NCBI RefSeq assembly: GCF_029893965.1
Contig: NZ_JARXXP010000002.1
Location: 574,153-638,152 of the forward strand
DNA length: 64,000 nt
Direction: 5' to 3'
DNA from: Paenibacillus sp. PastM-3
Lineage (GTDB): Bacteria; Bacillota; Bacilli; Paenibacillales; Paenibacillaceae
Shown: one piece after another, positions 36,641 through 45,235 of the stretch
Layout of the letters: every line of letters begins with the position of its first letter
Numbering within the stretch: position 1 is the stretch's first letter
Made by a program: the position numbers and the translations under genes
The notes under the pieces: generated by a model
Seen by the model: the letters and a program-made list of their open reading frames with translations, nothing else
Databases searched by the model: none
Told to the model about the DNA's origin: nothing

Positions 36641-36735
36641 ACAACAGATCCCGCAGGACTTTTTAACTACATGAAGCCTTCTGAAGCTGCACACAATAGA
36701 TCTGTAATTATCACTCTTGAGAAGGAGGATTTATA

Positions 36736-36933
36736 ATGGGCGAGCAGACAGAATATGAAAAAGGGGACCGGGCACCGAACCCGGGTGTTTACACAGAGGT
36801 AGGCGAAGCGCGCAGCTTCCATACTCAAATCCAGAATCCAAAGCGGATTACAATGGAGAAAGGCGATATTTTTCCCGAGACAACCAACAAGGACCGTAAA
36901 TGGAAAAAGGTCGAAAAGGCGCGTGTCCATTAA
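36736..36933 (+). CDS. YjzC family protein
   Basis: A 65-aa hydrophilic protein (MGEQTEYEKGDRAPNPGVYT) matching YjzC. The conserved blocks GDRAPNPGVYTEVGE and MEKGDIFPETTNKDRKWKK are visible; no function is known. GAAGGAGG lies 8 nt upstream. It is on the plus strand against the local trend and divergent from rpsF. Confidence 0.85.
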   Translation: MGEQTEYEKGDRAPNPGVYTEVGEARSFHTQIQNPKRITMEKGDIFPETTNKDRKWKKVEKARVH

Positions 36934-37270
36934 TTTTCGGCCCATGTATAAAAACCATTCAGACGCACATAATAATCTCAGGCAGTACAAAAGAGAGGTG
37001 TGGTTCCGTTGTACGTCAATGACGAACACAATCACTGGGATTCTGATTCAGCAACTACTGTAACCCGGGAACCGTGAAGCTGGCCCTCAAGTAGAAATGG
37101 CTTTGCCGTCCTCAAAGACGGTATCCGTTTCTGCGGGAAAGGTAAGGATAAAGTATGAGGCAACTTATACTTTCTTATCTTTTAAAAAAGGCATCAGCTT
37201 TTGCAATACCCAGCACTTTAGCGGCTTTAGACAGAAATAATCCGAACATCATTGATGTACTGCCTCTGGA
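36934..37270 (+). other. gene-less stretch with strong hairpin downstream of yjzC
   Basis: There is no convincing ORF. A hairpin at 37093-37132 (AGAAATGG with CCGTTTCT, inner CCGTC/GACGG) is followed 140 nt later by a plus-strand terminator. Either yjzC has a long 3' tail or a separate small RNA is made here. Confidence 0.35.
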
Positions 37271-37298
37271 GGGAGATCCGCAAGGATCTCCCTTTTTG
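37271..37298 (+). terminator. plus-strand terminator
   Basis: GGGAGATCC-GCAA-GGATCTCCC followed by TTTTTG. It is 338 nt after yjzC, and no other plus-strand gene precedes it. Confidence 0.85.
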
Positions 37299-37350
37299 CG
37301 TGCATTTAACGGTACCTCCGCCCGCCTCCCTGAACGCAGTAATTGTACAC

Positions 37351-37375
37351 AAAAAAACCTCCGCAGCAGCGAAGG
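37351..37375 (-). terminator. terminator of tRNA-Ser
   Basis: CCTTCGC-TGCT-GCGGAGG followed by TTTTTTT on the minus strand. Confidence 0.85.
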
Positions 37376-37407
37376 TCTGATTAGTAATATTATTAGAAAG
37401 CTGTGGT

Positions 37408-37499
37408 GGCGGAGAGGGTGGGATTCGAACCCACGCACGCTTTGACACGCCTAACTGATTTCGAGTCAGCCCCCTTGGGCCTCTTGGGTACCTCTCCGC
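37408..37499 (-). tRNA. tRNA-Ser (anticodon CGA)
   Basis: A 92-nt class II tRNA with acceptor GCGGAGA/TCTCCGC. Anticodon stem GCTGA/TCAGT closes loop CTCGAAA (anticodon CGA, reads UCG). A long variable arm and a T-arm GTGGGTTCGAATCCCAC follow. CCA is not encoded. It is a single-gene transcript between DUF951 and the yjzC region. Confidence 0.95.
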
Positions 37500-37540
37500 A
37501 GCAAGACCTATTGTATCATGGCGTATTTGCTTTTGCAAGC

Positions 37541-37765
37541 TTAAATATTGTGCCCGTCCGATTCTGTTGAAGCACTCTTTGAGCGGAGTACTTTTTTGAG
37601 ATTTTTCTCGAACTTGGCACGGGGAATCAGTACGCTGTGCTGGCAGCCGGTGCATTTTATGCGGATATCCATCCCCATCCGGATGATCTCCATTTCGTTC
37701 GTTCCGCAGGGATGGGGTTTTTTCATCAGCACAATATCCCCGAGTTCAAAGACCTTCCGTTCCAT
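37541..37765 (-). CDS. DUF951 (YyzM-like) protein
   Basis: A 74-aa protein: MERKVFELGDIVLMKKPHPC then IRIKCTGCQHSVLIPRAKFE. The KKPHPCG and KCTGC motifs mark DUF951, a small beta-rich, likely metal- or nucleic-acid-binding fold of unknown role. Its ATG overlaps the stop of the mechanosensitive channel gene by one base (TGATG), so the two are coupled. Confidence 0.9.
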   Translation of the reverse strand: MERKVFELGDIVLMKKPHPCGTNEMEIIRMGMDIRIKCTGCQHSVLIPRAKFEKNLKKVLRSKSASTESDGHNI

Positions 37766-38793
37766 CAGTTATCCCCCTCTTCTCCCTCTTGGGCAGCTGC
37801 AATCTGCCTTCTCGGGATCGCTCCTGCCGTCTCACTGGCTTCCCTGGCTGTTTTTACAAGCTCAGCCTCTATTGCCGTTCTTGATGCCTGCTCTTCCTGC
37901 TCCAGGGCTTTACGCGCTGCCTCAGCCTCTTCCTGGGCTGTCTGCTTCTCCAGAGCCTGTTTGATATCGCTCTGAATCTGCCGCTGCGCAGCTTCCCGGG
38001 CATTAGGCTGGCAGTTGGCGGCTACACGAATCACAAACTCCGATGTGCTCATGGACTGAATACCGAGAATATTCGGGTAAGCGATAATGTTGTCGCTACG
38101 CTCCTCAATTCCCTGCAGTGCTTCACCTATCAGGGCAAGCGTATTTTCCAGCCCCCGCTCGATCTTCACCGGCACATCCACCACAGCCATCGCATTAGCC
38201 AAGGAATAGTTGGTTACATTGACAATTGAGCCGTTAGGAACAATATGAACCTCACCTGTAAAGCTGAGCAGCCGGGTCGTTCTGAGTCCAATCATCTCTA
38301 CGGTTCCTTTATAAGTACCAGTCTGGATCACATCGCCTACTGCAAACTGATCTTCAAAAATGATAAAGAAGCCGGTAATTACATCCTTGACCAAACTTTG
38401 CGCTCCAAACCCGATAGCCAGACCGACTACACCTGCACCGGCCAGCAGCGGGCCCAGATCAAAGTTGAATTCGGAAAGAATCAGCATAATCATGATAAAA
38501 TTACAGATGACCGTGACCACATTTTTCAGAAGCCCGCCCACAGTAGAAAAGCGCCGGCTGTTCGCCAGCAGTCTGCTTCCTGTTACCTCTTTTTCCATTG
38601 AACGGTCAATGACTTTGTAGACTACTTTTATAATCAGCCGGGTCAAAAGAAAAATAGCCAGAATTCTGAGTCCCGAAAACAAAACATTCGCCCACATATC
38701 AGCATCCGTTAACCAGTTCCACACCTTATCCTTGAACCGGACAGCATCATCCAAAGCACCAGATGCCGCAGATTCCAACAACCAGGTTTGCAT
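37765..38793 (-). CDS. MscS-family mechanosensitive ion channel
   Basis: A 342-aa small-conductance channel: three membrane helices (about residues 35-165), the pore-lining helix with LLAGAGVVGLAIGFGAQSLV, and the MscS beta domain (VGDVIQTGTYKGTVEMIGLR). A charged coiled-coil C-terminus rich in Glu/Ala/Gln (about 265-335) is longer than in minimal MscS. It releases solutes on osmotic downshock. The operon is DUF3343-mscS-DUF951. Confidence 0.93.
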   Translation of the reverse strand: MQTWLLESAASGALDDAVRFKDKVWNWLTDADMWANVLFSGLRILAIFLLTRLIIKVVYKVIDRSMEKEVTGSRLLANSRRFSTVGGLLKNVVTVICNFIMIMLILSEFNFDLGPLLAGAGVVGLAIGFGAQSLVKDVITGFFIIFEDQFAVGDVIQTGTYKGTVEMIGLRTTRLLSFTGEVHIVPNGSIVNVTNYSLANAMAVVDVPVKIERGLENTLALIGEALQGIEERSDNIIAYPNILGIQSMSTSEFVIRVAANCQPNAREAAQRQIQSDIKQALEKQTAQEEAEAARKALEQEEQASRTAIEAELVKTAREASETAGAIPRRQIAAAQEGEEGDN

Positions 38794-38809
38794 TCAGGTC
38801 CCTCCCTCT

Positions 38810-39067
38810 TTAATCATGTATCTCTATATACCCGTTTCCCTCTTCATTCCTGCCGAAAATTCCGCGGATTTCCACGTTCTGTCCAGCAATGATTTCTCTC
38901 ACCCCTGCCAGATCCTCGCGAAAAAATTGAATCGACATCGCACAGCCTGCTGTAATTTCCTTTGGAGTCGGGAAGATATCAATTTCCATTTCCGCATACT
39001 CCAGCAGCATTTCTGCACGCAGTGCCTGCTGGGTTGAGTCAAACGCAATCAGCAGCTCTTCCCCCAT
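38810..39067 (-). CDS. DUF3343 putative Se/S carrier-like protein
   Basis: An 85-aa protein from ATG 39067 (MGEELLIAFDSTQQALRAEM), with GGGAG 8 nt upstream; ATG 39073 is an alternative. The block TPKEITAGCAMSIQF holds the single cysteine expected to carry sulfur or selenium in this family. It starts the operon with mscS and DUF951. A class-V aminotransferase of cysteine desulfurase type lies 1.3 kb away, a plausible partner. Confidence 0.75.
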   Translation of the reverse strand: MGEELLIAFDSTQQALRAEMLLEYAEMEIDIFPTPKEITAGCAMSIQFFREDLAGVREIIAGQNVEIRGIFGRNEEGNGYIEIHD

Positions 39068-39258
39068 CTCCATCGCTCCCTCTGGTCTTAAGGTCCTATC
39101 TCTTGCACCTGTAGTATAAAAAGCTTTTTTCATCCATATACTAGGATCATCAACACTCTCCTGCGGAATAGCGCCATAGCTTATCAGCAATCTTTGAAGT
39201 GGAATGAACATCCTGCTGGTATTTTCGTAGAAGCTCCGCCTGAAGAAAGGAAGGTTAT

Positions 39259-39867
39259 ATGAATTTATCTTCTAAAGCTGTACCGCTGCCAGAGCCGTCC
39301 TGCCTTAAAATATCACATGCTGATCCAAATATTTTTTCGGCCATAACTCACCGTCTGCTGTTTCACTTTTCACGTACCCGCCCGGATACCCCGATCGTTA
39401 TTGTATGTGTCGGCACTGACCGCTCCACCGGTGATTCGCTGGGCCCTCTTGTGGGCACTGCTTTATCCCGCTTCCACAGTCCGTTATTCCATCTGTACGG
39501 AACTTTGGACGAGCCGGTGCACGCCGTTAATTTGGAGGAGACACTAACGCTCATTTATAACAAGCATAATGATCCTTTTATTATCGGCATTGATGCCTGC
39601 CTGGGGCATTCAGCCAGCGTGGGCTGCATACAGGTCGTTGACGGTCCTCTGCGCCCTGGTGCCGGTGTCAACAAGCAGCTGCCTCCTGTCGGAGATATTC
39701 ATTTAACCGGTATTGTCAATGTGGGCGGATTCATGGAATACTTTGTGCTTCAGAATACCCGCCTGAGCCTCGTCATGCGCTTATCGGACATCATTGCCGT
39801 CAGCCTCTACTCTGCCTTAAAACAATGGAACCTCCATGCTAAATCTGCTGCTGCGCTTGAGCAATAA
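39259..39867 (+). CDS. yyaC: spore protease-like protein YyaC
   Basis: A 202-aa protein of the YyaC/GPR-like fold: VIVCVGTDRSTGDSLGPLVG near residue 48 and GIDACLGHSASVGCI near 110. It is made in sporulating cells; its exact role is unclear. The start at 39259 has AAAGGAAGG upstream. It is on the plus strand, and its last 29 bp overlap the end of the DUF4446 gene tail-to-tail. Confidence 0.9.
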   Translation: MNLSSKAVPLPEPSCLKISHADPNIFSAITHRLLFHFSRTRPDTPIVIVCVGTDRSTGDSLGPLVGTALSRFHSPLFHLYGTLDEPVHAVNLEETLTLIYNKHNDPFIIGIDACLGHSASVGCIQVVDGPLRPGAGVNKQLPPVGDIHLTGIVNVGGFMEYFVLQNTRLSLVMRLSDIIAVSLYSALKQWNLHAKSAAALEQ

Positions 39868-40339
39868 CTTCCTTCTCTTCCGGGGACAATGGATATTGCG
39901 ATGACCCGTTCTCAAGCGGTTTGGCATAGATATAAGAATTCTCCCGGTTATGCAGACTTGTTAAGACTACACCGTTACTGCCGTCATCTATAATGGCTAT
40001 GGAGAAGCTCAGGTCGCTTCCACGCTCACCAAAAGCGTTGTACCGCTTCACAGCCACTTTGGATTTCATGCCGTGCATTTTATTCTGGGCCGCTTCAATC
40101 AGCGTCTTATGTTCACGCTGTTCTTCATCCAGACGCTCACTTTGATTTTTCAGATCAATCAGCAGACTTTCCAAATCCTCAATACCATTACCGCCCATCA
40201 TTGCCTCATACTTACGCCGCATCCTGCGGAGCCTGCTGCCTTGAACAATCTGCATAATCAACAATATTAATATGATCATTACTGCAGCGAACATAACCAG
40301 AGAAATTTGTTCATTAATCATTTGATTCAGCTCTAACAT
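39839..40339 (-). CDS. DUF4446 family membrane-anchored protein
   Basis: A 166-aa protein with one membrane helix (residues 13-33), a coiled-coil (about 60-95) and the C-terminal block KVAVKRYNAFGERGSDLSFS of DUF4446. Function is unknown; the family sits near parAB in Firmicutes. It lies 21 nt after the aminotransferase gene. Confidence 0.88.
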   Translation of the reverse strand: MLELNQMINEQISLVMFAAVMIILILLIMQIVQGSRLRRMRRKYEAMMGGNGIEDLESLLIDLKNQSERLDEEQREHKTLIEAAQNKMHGMKSKVAVKRYNAFGERGSDLSFSIAIIDDGSNGVVLTSLHNRENSYIYAKPLENGSSQYPLSPEEKEVIAQAQQQI

Positions 40340-40360
40340 GTATGGACCATCCTTTTGTAT

Positions 40361-41527
40361 TTATCTGCTGCTGCGGGACCGGCCGTATAGCTCCTCCATG
40401 GCATCCAGCATTCTTTTTATATCATGCTCAGTTGAACTGATGCCTACACTTGCTCTGACAGCCCCGCTCTCCAGCGTGGCTACTGCTTTATGGGCTAACG
40501 GAGTACAGTGCATACCCGCCCTTACAGCAATGTTATACTCGCGGTCCAGCCGATGGGCAATGGCTGCTGATTCCTCACCGTCAATAGTAAACGAAACGAT
40601 TCCGCTCCGCGGCGCTCCTATTCCAGGTCCAAGCAGCCTCAGCCCCGGAATTGCCGACAAACCCTCCATTAATTGCTGGGTCAGCAGCCATTCCTGCTTA
40701 TGGATATGGTGGGTACCCAGCGCTTTGATTTTACGTACTCCGGCCAGCAGCCCGGCAATACCGACAGCATTCTGGGTTCCTGCCTCATAACGGTCAGGGC
40801 GGACCGTCGGCTGCTCACTGCTCTCGGACTGGCTGCCAGTTCCCCCATGCATTAAAGGTTCCGGATTAAGCTCTGGGGAAATATACACCCCCCCTGTCCC
40901 TTGCGGACCAAGCAGGCCTTTATGCCCCGGAAAAGCAAGCATATCAATATTCATCTTCTGCACATCGATATCCAACGTTCCGGCACTCTGTGCTGCATCA
41001 ACCAGAAAAACAGCCTTATGCGCCCTGACGATTTCTCCGATCTCACCAACAGGGAGTATACTCCCCAGCAGGTTAGAACTATGGTTGCAGATTACCATCC
41101 TGGTATTTGGCCTAAACAGCCGTTCCAGTTCCACCAGATCAACCTGTCCTTCTTCATTCACACAAAGATAGTCCACCTGTATACCGATCGTCCGGCGAAG
41201 GTACTCCAGCGGACGTCGCACCGAATTATGTTCGGTCATCGTCGAGATGACATGATCCCCTGCCTGAAGCGTTCCCTTTATGGCCAGATTCAGACCCATT
41301 GTCGTGTTATGAGTAAATGCGATATCCTGTGCATTTGATATCCCAAACAGTTCAGCAAGCATACTACGTGCCCTCACAAGCACTCTACCCGTCCCTATGG
41401 CCAATGAGTGGTTGCCTCTGCCTGCATTTGCACCGGACTGTTCCAAGGCCTCCATCATCGCCGCAGCCACCTCTGGCGGCTTAGGCCAGGAGGTTGCCGC
41501 ATGATCCAAATACAACAACGGTTCCAT
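40361..41527 (-). CDS. class-V aminotransferase, cysteine desulfurase family
   Basis: A 388-aa PLP enzyme: YLDHAATSWPKPPEV N-terminus, THNTTMGLNLAI, VDAAQSAG and the PLP lysine in FPGHKGLLGPQGTG. The C-terminal loop RAGMHCTPLAH carries the active-site cysteine typical of desulfurases. It probably mobilises sulfur (or selenium) from cysteine. No IscU/SufU scaffold is adjacent; the nearby DUF3343 protein could be the acceptor. Confidence 0.87.
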   Translation of the reverse strand: MEPLLYLDHAATSWPKPPEVAAAMMEALEQSGANAGRGNHSLAIGTGRVLVRARSMLAELFGISNAQDIAFTHNTTMGLNLAIKGTLQAGDHVISTMTEHNSVRRPLEYLRRTIGIQVDYLCVNEEGQVDLVELERLFRPNTRMVICNHSSNLLGSILPVGEIGEIVRAHKAVFLVDAAQSAGTLDIDVQKMNIDMLAFPGHKGLLGPQGTGGVYISPELNPEPLMHGGTGSQSESSEQPTVRPDRYEAGTQNAVGIAGLLAGVRKIKALGTHHIHKQEWLLTQQLMEGLSAIPGLRLLGPGIGAPRSGIVSFTIDGEESAAIAHRLDREYNIAVRAGMHCTPLAHKAVATLESGAVRASVGISSTEHDIKRMLDAMEELYGRSRSSR

Positions 41528-41550
41528 TCTCCACCTCCCTTTTCAAGTGT

Positions 41551-41601
41551 AAAAAACATATCCCTCCATATCCGTGTTAGGGATACCTCAGGATATGTTT
41601 T
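41551..41601 (-). terminator. parAB terminator
   Basis: AACATATCC pairs with GGATATGTT, with T6 on the minus strand. It lies between parB and the aminotransferase start. Confidence 0.75.
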
Positions 41602-41619
41602 CGCGTCTGCATATTCAAA

Positions 41620-42462
41620 TCAGTTCCCCAGCAGTTCCAACAGTCTTTCCAGGTCTTGGGCACTGTAGTAATTGATTTCGATCTTCCCTTTATCCTTACC
41701 CTGTTTGATCTTCACTGTGGTTTTAAATCTTTCACGCAATCCTTCTTCCACATTATCAATATATGGATCGCGTTTTAGAACTTTCGCTTTAACTCCTGCA
41801 GCCGGCTTACGGTCAAGGTTTTTAACTACCTCTTCAAGCTGTCTTACGCTCCACTGCTGCTCTACACACTGCTCAGCCAACTGTTTTACAATCTCAGGGT
41901 CTTTAAGCCCGACAATAGCCCGCGCATGTCCCATGGAAATTGTTCCACGTGAAACATAATCCTTCACTTCCTCCGGCAAAGTCAGCAGCCGCAGAAAATT
42001 AGCAATATGCGATCTGGATTTCCCCACCTTAAGTGAGAGCTCTTCTTGAGTTAGTGAGAATTGATCCATCAGCCCCTGGTAAGCTACTGCAATCTCCATT
42101 GCATTGAGATTCTCTCGCTGGAGATTCTCAATCAGGGCAATTTCCATTACCTGTTGATCACTCAAACTTCTTACAACAGCAGGAATGGTTGTTTTTCCGC
42201 AATACTGGGAAGCACGAAATCTTCGTTCCCCGGCTATAATTTCGTATCCCTTGAGTACGCTGCGGACAATAATCGGCTGAATCACTCCATGCTGTCTGAT
42301 AGACTCTGCCAGTTCCTGAATTGCTTCTTCATTAAAGTCCTTACGCGGCTGATAAGGATTGGCCCGCAACTGGCCTAAAGGTATCTCTACAACCTTATCA
42401 TCTTCATTAATAGATAAGGATGGAATCAGTGCATCTAGACCTTTCCCTAAACGCTTACTCAT
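41620..42462 (-). CDS. parB: chromosome partitioning protein ParB (Spo0J)
   Basis: A 280-aa CTP-dependent DNA clamp. The N-terminal CTPase domain has IAGERRFRAS and ALIENLQREN. A helix-turn-helix (LSLKVGKSRSHIANFLRLL) binds parS, and a C-terminal dimer domain follows. It loads SMC at the origin and, with Soj, links segregation to initiation. A parS site lies inside its own gene. The start overlaps parA by 8 nt. Confidence 0.97.
   Translation of the reverse strand: MSKRLGKGLDALIPSLSINEDDKVVEIPLGQLRANPYQPRKDFNEEAIQELAESIRQHGVIQPIIVRSVLKGYEIIAGERRFRASQYCGKTTIPAVVRSLSDQQVMEIALIENLQRENLNAMEIAVAYQGLMDQFSLTQEELSLKVGKSRSHIANFLRLLTLPEEVKDYVSRGTISMGHARAIVGLKDPEIVKQLAEQCVEQQWSVRQLEEVVKNLDRKPAAGVKAKVLKRDPYIDNVEEGLRERFKTTVKIKQGKDKGKIEINYYSAQDLERLLELLGN
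41941..41956. promoter_or_regulatory. parS site inside parB
   Basis: TGTTCCACGTGAAACA, which fits the consensus TGTTNCACGTGAAACA exactly. A parS within spo0J/parB is also known in Bacillus. Confidence 0.93.
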
Positions 42463-43216
42463 ATGAGATCACTTCCTTTGCCAACTCTAAATACACTTCC
42501 GCCCCCTTGGAGCGGGAATCATAAGTAATAATGGACTGTCCATGTGAAGGTGCTTCACTCAGACGGACATTACGCGGAATAATGGTTCGATATACCTTCT
42601 CCTGGAAGTACTTCTTAACCTCTTCAATGACCTGAATCCCCAGGTTAGTCCGTGCATCCAGCATAGTCAGCAGAACGCCTTCAATGCTTAAATGCGGATT
42701 AAGGTTTTTCTGCACCAGCCGAACCGTATTAAGCAACTGGCTTAGTCCTTCGAGTGCATAATACTCACATTGAATTGGAATGATTACCGAATCAGCCGCG
42801 GTCAGAGAGTTAATAGTCAAAATGCCGAGAGACGGCGGGCAGTCAATAATGATGTAATCATAATTGTTTTTCACTAAGTTCAGCGCTTTTTTGAGCTTCA
42901 ATTCCCGCGAAATCGTTGATACTAATTCGATTTCCGCGCCAGCCAGCTGGATGGTCGCCGGAATGATATGCAGCCCTTCTATTTGTGTGTGCAGGATCGT
43001 ATCCTGCGGATTCACCTCATTAATGAGAATATCATAAATGCAATTCGCTACATCCGCTTTGTTGACGCCAACGCCGCTTGTAGTGTTGCCTTGCGGGTCA
43101 ATATCGACAAGAAGCACTCTCTTCCCCAGAGTAGCCATACCGGCACCCAGGTTGACAGAGGTTGTCGTTTTTCCGACTCCGCCTTTTTGATTTGCTATGG
43201 CAATAATCTTGGACAC
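42455..43216 (-). CDS. parA: chromosome partitioning ATPase ParA (Soj)
   Basis: A 253-aa ParA/MinD-type ATPase with deviant Walker A QKGGVGKTTTSVN, DIDPQGN and IIDCPPSLG. It regulates DnaA and works with ParB. It begins the parAB operon after a 180-bp gap that holds the noc terminator. Confidence 0.97.
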   Translation of the reverse strand: MSKIIAIANQKGGVGKTTTSVNLGAGMATLGKRVLLVDIDPQGNTTSGVGVNKADVANCIYDILINEVNPQDTILHTQIEGLHIIPATIQLAGAEIELVSTISRELKLKKALNLVKNNYDYIIIDCPPSLGILTINSLTAADSVIIPIQCEYYALEGLSQLLNTVRLVQKNLNPHLSIEGVLLTMLDARTNLGIQVIEEVKKYFQEKVYRTIIPRNVRLSEAPSHGQSIITYDSRSKGAEVYLELAKEVISYE

Positions 43217-43368
43217 TTATTTCACCTCGAATTGTTAGAAAGAATCATCTTGTAGTTCGTGAAGTTATAACGTTTTGAACGGCATCAAAATTTGCGAGAA
43301 AATAGACAAATATACAAGTAGAAGTTCAAGTAATGGAATACAAGCGGTACAACCCGCATACAGCCACA

Positions 43369-43401
43369 GAAAAGGCGGCCAATCACCTCAGGGCCGCCTT
43401 C
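43369..43401 (-). terminator. noc terminator
   Basis: AAGGCGGCC pairs with GGCCGCCTT, with TTTTC on the minus strand, 16 nt after noc. Confidence 0.8.
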
Positions 43402-43416
43402 AGCTTTTGAAACAAT

Positions 43417-44235
43417 TTATCGTTTAGGGATCTGAATCACAATCTCATAATGGTCGCCGCGATCATTTTCCGAGGTCTTAATCTCCATTCCTGAGCCTGT
43501 TACCATATCAATGGATTGACGAATTGTATTAAGAGCGAGACGAACATCCTTGGTGTAGGAAACCCGTTTTGATTTTTTGGCAGTCTGGCTAAGTGCCTTA
43601 TAGAAGGCAATACGTGCTTCTGTCTGCTTAACATTCAGTTCCTTGGAGATGATCTCTGCTAGTACCTTCAGCTGCATCTCAACACTATCCAGAGAAAGCA
43701 AGGAACGGGCATGCCGCTCGGTGATTTGGCGCTCCATCAGCGCTGTCTTCACTTCTTCCGGCAGCTGCAGTAGGCGGATCTTGTTAGCGATGGTGGACTG
43801 GCTTTTGCCTAAACGCTGGGCTAGGCTTTCCTGGGTCAGCTGATGAAGATCAATCAATTTTTGATAGGCGATTGCTTCCTCAATAGATGTCAGACCCTCA
43901 CGCTGTAAATTTTCGATTAGAGCGATTGAGGCAGCCTGGGAATCATTGAACTCACGGACAATGGCAGGCACGGTATCCAGACCTAGCTTCTTAACCGCAC
44001 GCCAACGCCGTTCTCCGGCAATAATCTCATATTGCGAGTCACGTACGCGAACAACAATCGGTTGAATGACTCCGTGGGTTTTGATGGTCTGACAGAGCTC
44101 GTCTATCTTCTCGTCATCAAAAATGGTCCGGGGCTGATAAGGACTGCTGATAACCTCATGAACCGGGATTTGTTTGACCTCTTCTCCGCTGCTCCGCTCG
44201 CTAAATCCAAAAAGCTTGGTGAATTGTTCTTTCAT
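43417..44235 (-). CDS. noc: nucleoid occlusion protein Noc
   Basis: A 272-aa ParB paralogue. The N-terminal MKEQFTKLFGF forms the amphipathic membrane-targeting helix; IAGERRWRAV, ALIENLQREG and a helix-turn-helix follow. It binds Noc sites and blocks division over the chromosome. The start was chosen at ATG 44235 by family similarity; ATG 44244 is closer to the AGGTGG but too close for good spacing. The paralogous pair with ParB 1 kb away is typical. Confidence 0.93.
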   Translation of the reverse strand: MKEQFTKLFGFSERSSGEEVKQIPVHEVISSPYQPRTIFDDEKIDELCQTIKTHGVIQPIVVRVRDSQYEIIAGERRWRAVKKLGLDTVPAIVREFNDSQAASIALIENLQREGLTSIEEAIAYQKLIDLHQLTQESLAQRLGKSQSTIANKIRLLQLPEEVKTALMERQITERHARSLLSLDSVEMQLKVLAEIISKELNVKQTEARIAFYKALSQTAKKSKRVSYTKDVRLALNTIRQSIDMVTGSGMEIKTSENDRGDHYEIVIQIPKR

Positions 44236-44434
44236 TCCGTTCATAACCACCTAGTTTCATTATATTACGATCCTCTTAACCTAGCCTGGCAAAAAAGCTC
44301 ATCGTACAACCTACTCTAAAAATGGATACTATATCATTCTATCACTTTTCCTCAGATAATCCTATTCTCCATAAAGACCTATTTTTCCTGCCTTTTATAA
44401 CAATTGAAATATGATACGGCATAGTGTGCAAAAT

Positions 44435-44458
44435 AAAAAGCCCTTAGCAACTAAGGAC
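44435..44458 (-). terminator. terminator after rsmG
   Basis: CCTTAG-TTG-CTAAGG on the minus strand followed by GCTTTTT. It closes the mnmE-mnmG-rsmG transcript. Confidence 0.75.
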
Positions 44459-44492
44459 TCCTTATTAAGCAAGCTATTCAACTGGATAAAAA

Positions 44493-44508
44493 TGTTTCAC
44501 GTGAAACA
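44493..44508. promoter_or_regulatory. perfect parS site
   Basis: TGTTTCACGTGAAACA, a perfect 16-bp palindrome between the rsmG stop and its terminator. It is the second ParB-loading site of the window, about 7 kb from dnaA. Confidence 0.97.
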
Positions 44509-44509
44509 A

Positions 44510-45232
44510 TTAAATGAGTGGTGCTTTCGCTGGCATTCCTGCTTTACGGGGATACTTGGCGGGTGTAGCACCTGTCTTGCGGATCATAACGATATGGCGC
44601 GCCGATTCTTCTATCGGCAGGCTGAACGATTCAACCTTCTTGAGCTCAGCACGCAATTCCTTGAGACTGCGTCCTGCTTCATTTAATTCCTCAGCCGGGT
44701 CATTCCCCTTCATTGCCGCGAAAATTCCATCCTTCCGGGTAAACGGAAGGCAAAATTCATTGAGTAGTGATAAGCGGGCAACCGCACGTGCAGTAACTAC
44801 ATCATAAGCATCGCGGTGAACGAACTGTCTGGCGACATCCTCCGCCCGGCCATGAATCAGCTGCACTCCGCTAAGTTCCAGCGTGTCACAGATATGCTGG
44901 AGGAAGGAAATTCTTTTGCTCAGTGAATCAACGATTGTCAGCTTAATATGCGGAAAGCATATTTTTAGCGGAATACCGGGAAAGCCTGCACCTGATCCGA
45001 TATCCGCCAGACTATTGACTTGAGTCAGATCAACATAAAAGGCAAGGGAAAGCGAGTCATAAAAATGCTTGGTATAAACCTGATCCCGTTCCGTAATGCC
45101 AGTCAGATTCATCTTCTCATTCCAGGAGACGAGCTCCTGATAATAAAGCGCAAACTGCTCCAGCTGCCGGGAAGAAAGCTCAATGCCCTTCTCCTGCAAT
45201 AGAGCAACAAACTGTGATGTTGTGCTGTCCAT
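44510..45232 (-). CDS. rsmG: 16S rRNA m7G527 methyltransferase RsmG
   Basis: A 240-aa SAM methyltransferase (GidB). Motif I is ADIGSGAGFPGIPLKI near residue 75. It methylates G527 of 16S rRNA. It lies 3 nt after mnmG, as usual. Confidence 0.97.
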   Translation of the reverse strand: MDSTTSQFVALLQEKGIELSSRQLEQFALYYQELVSWNEKMNLTGITERDQVYTKHFYDSLSLAFYVDLTQVNSLADIGSGAGFPGIPLKICFPHIKLTIVDSLSKRISFLQHICDTLELSGVQLIHGRAEDVARQFVHRDAYDVVTARAVARLSLLNEFCLPFTRKDGIFAAMKGNDPAEELNEAGRSLKELRAELKKVESFSLPIEESARHIVMIRKTGATPAKYPRKAGMPAKAPLI

Positions 45233-45235
45233 AAA

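Noticed and set aside
37009..37077. 22-codon TTG-started frame after yjzC with a GAGAGG upstream
   Set aside because: Too short, rare start codon, no recognisable sequence; kept only as part of the gene-less stretch.
37155..37445. 96-aa plus-strand ORF beginning MRQLILSYLL
   Set aside because: It runs through a strong plus-strand terminator and the antisense of the tRNA-Ser terminator and tRNA gene; it has no protein-like conservation that I recognise.
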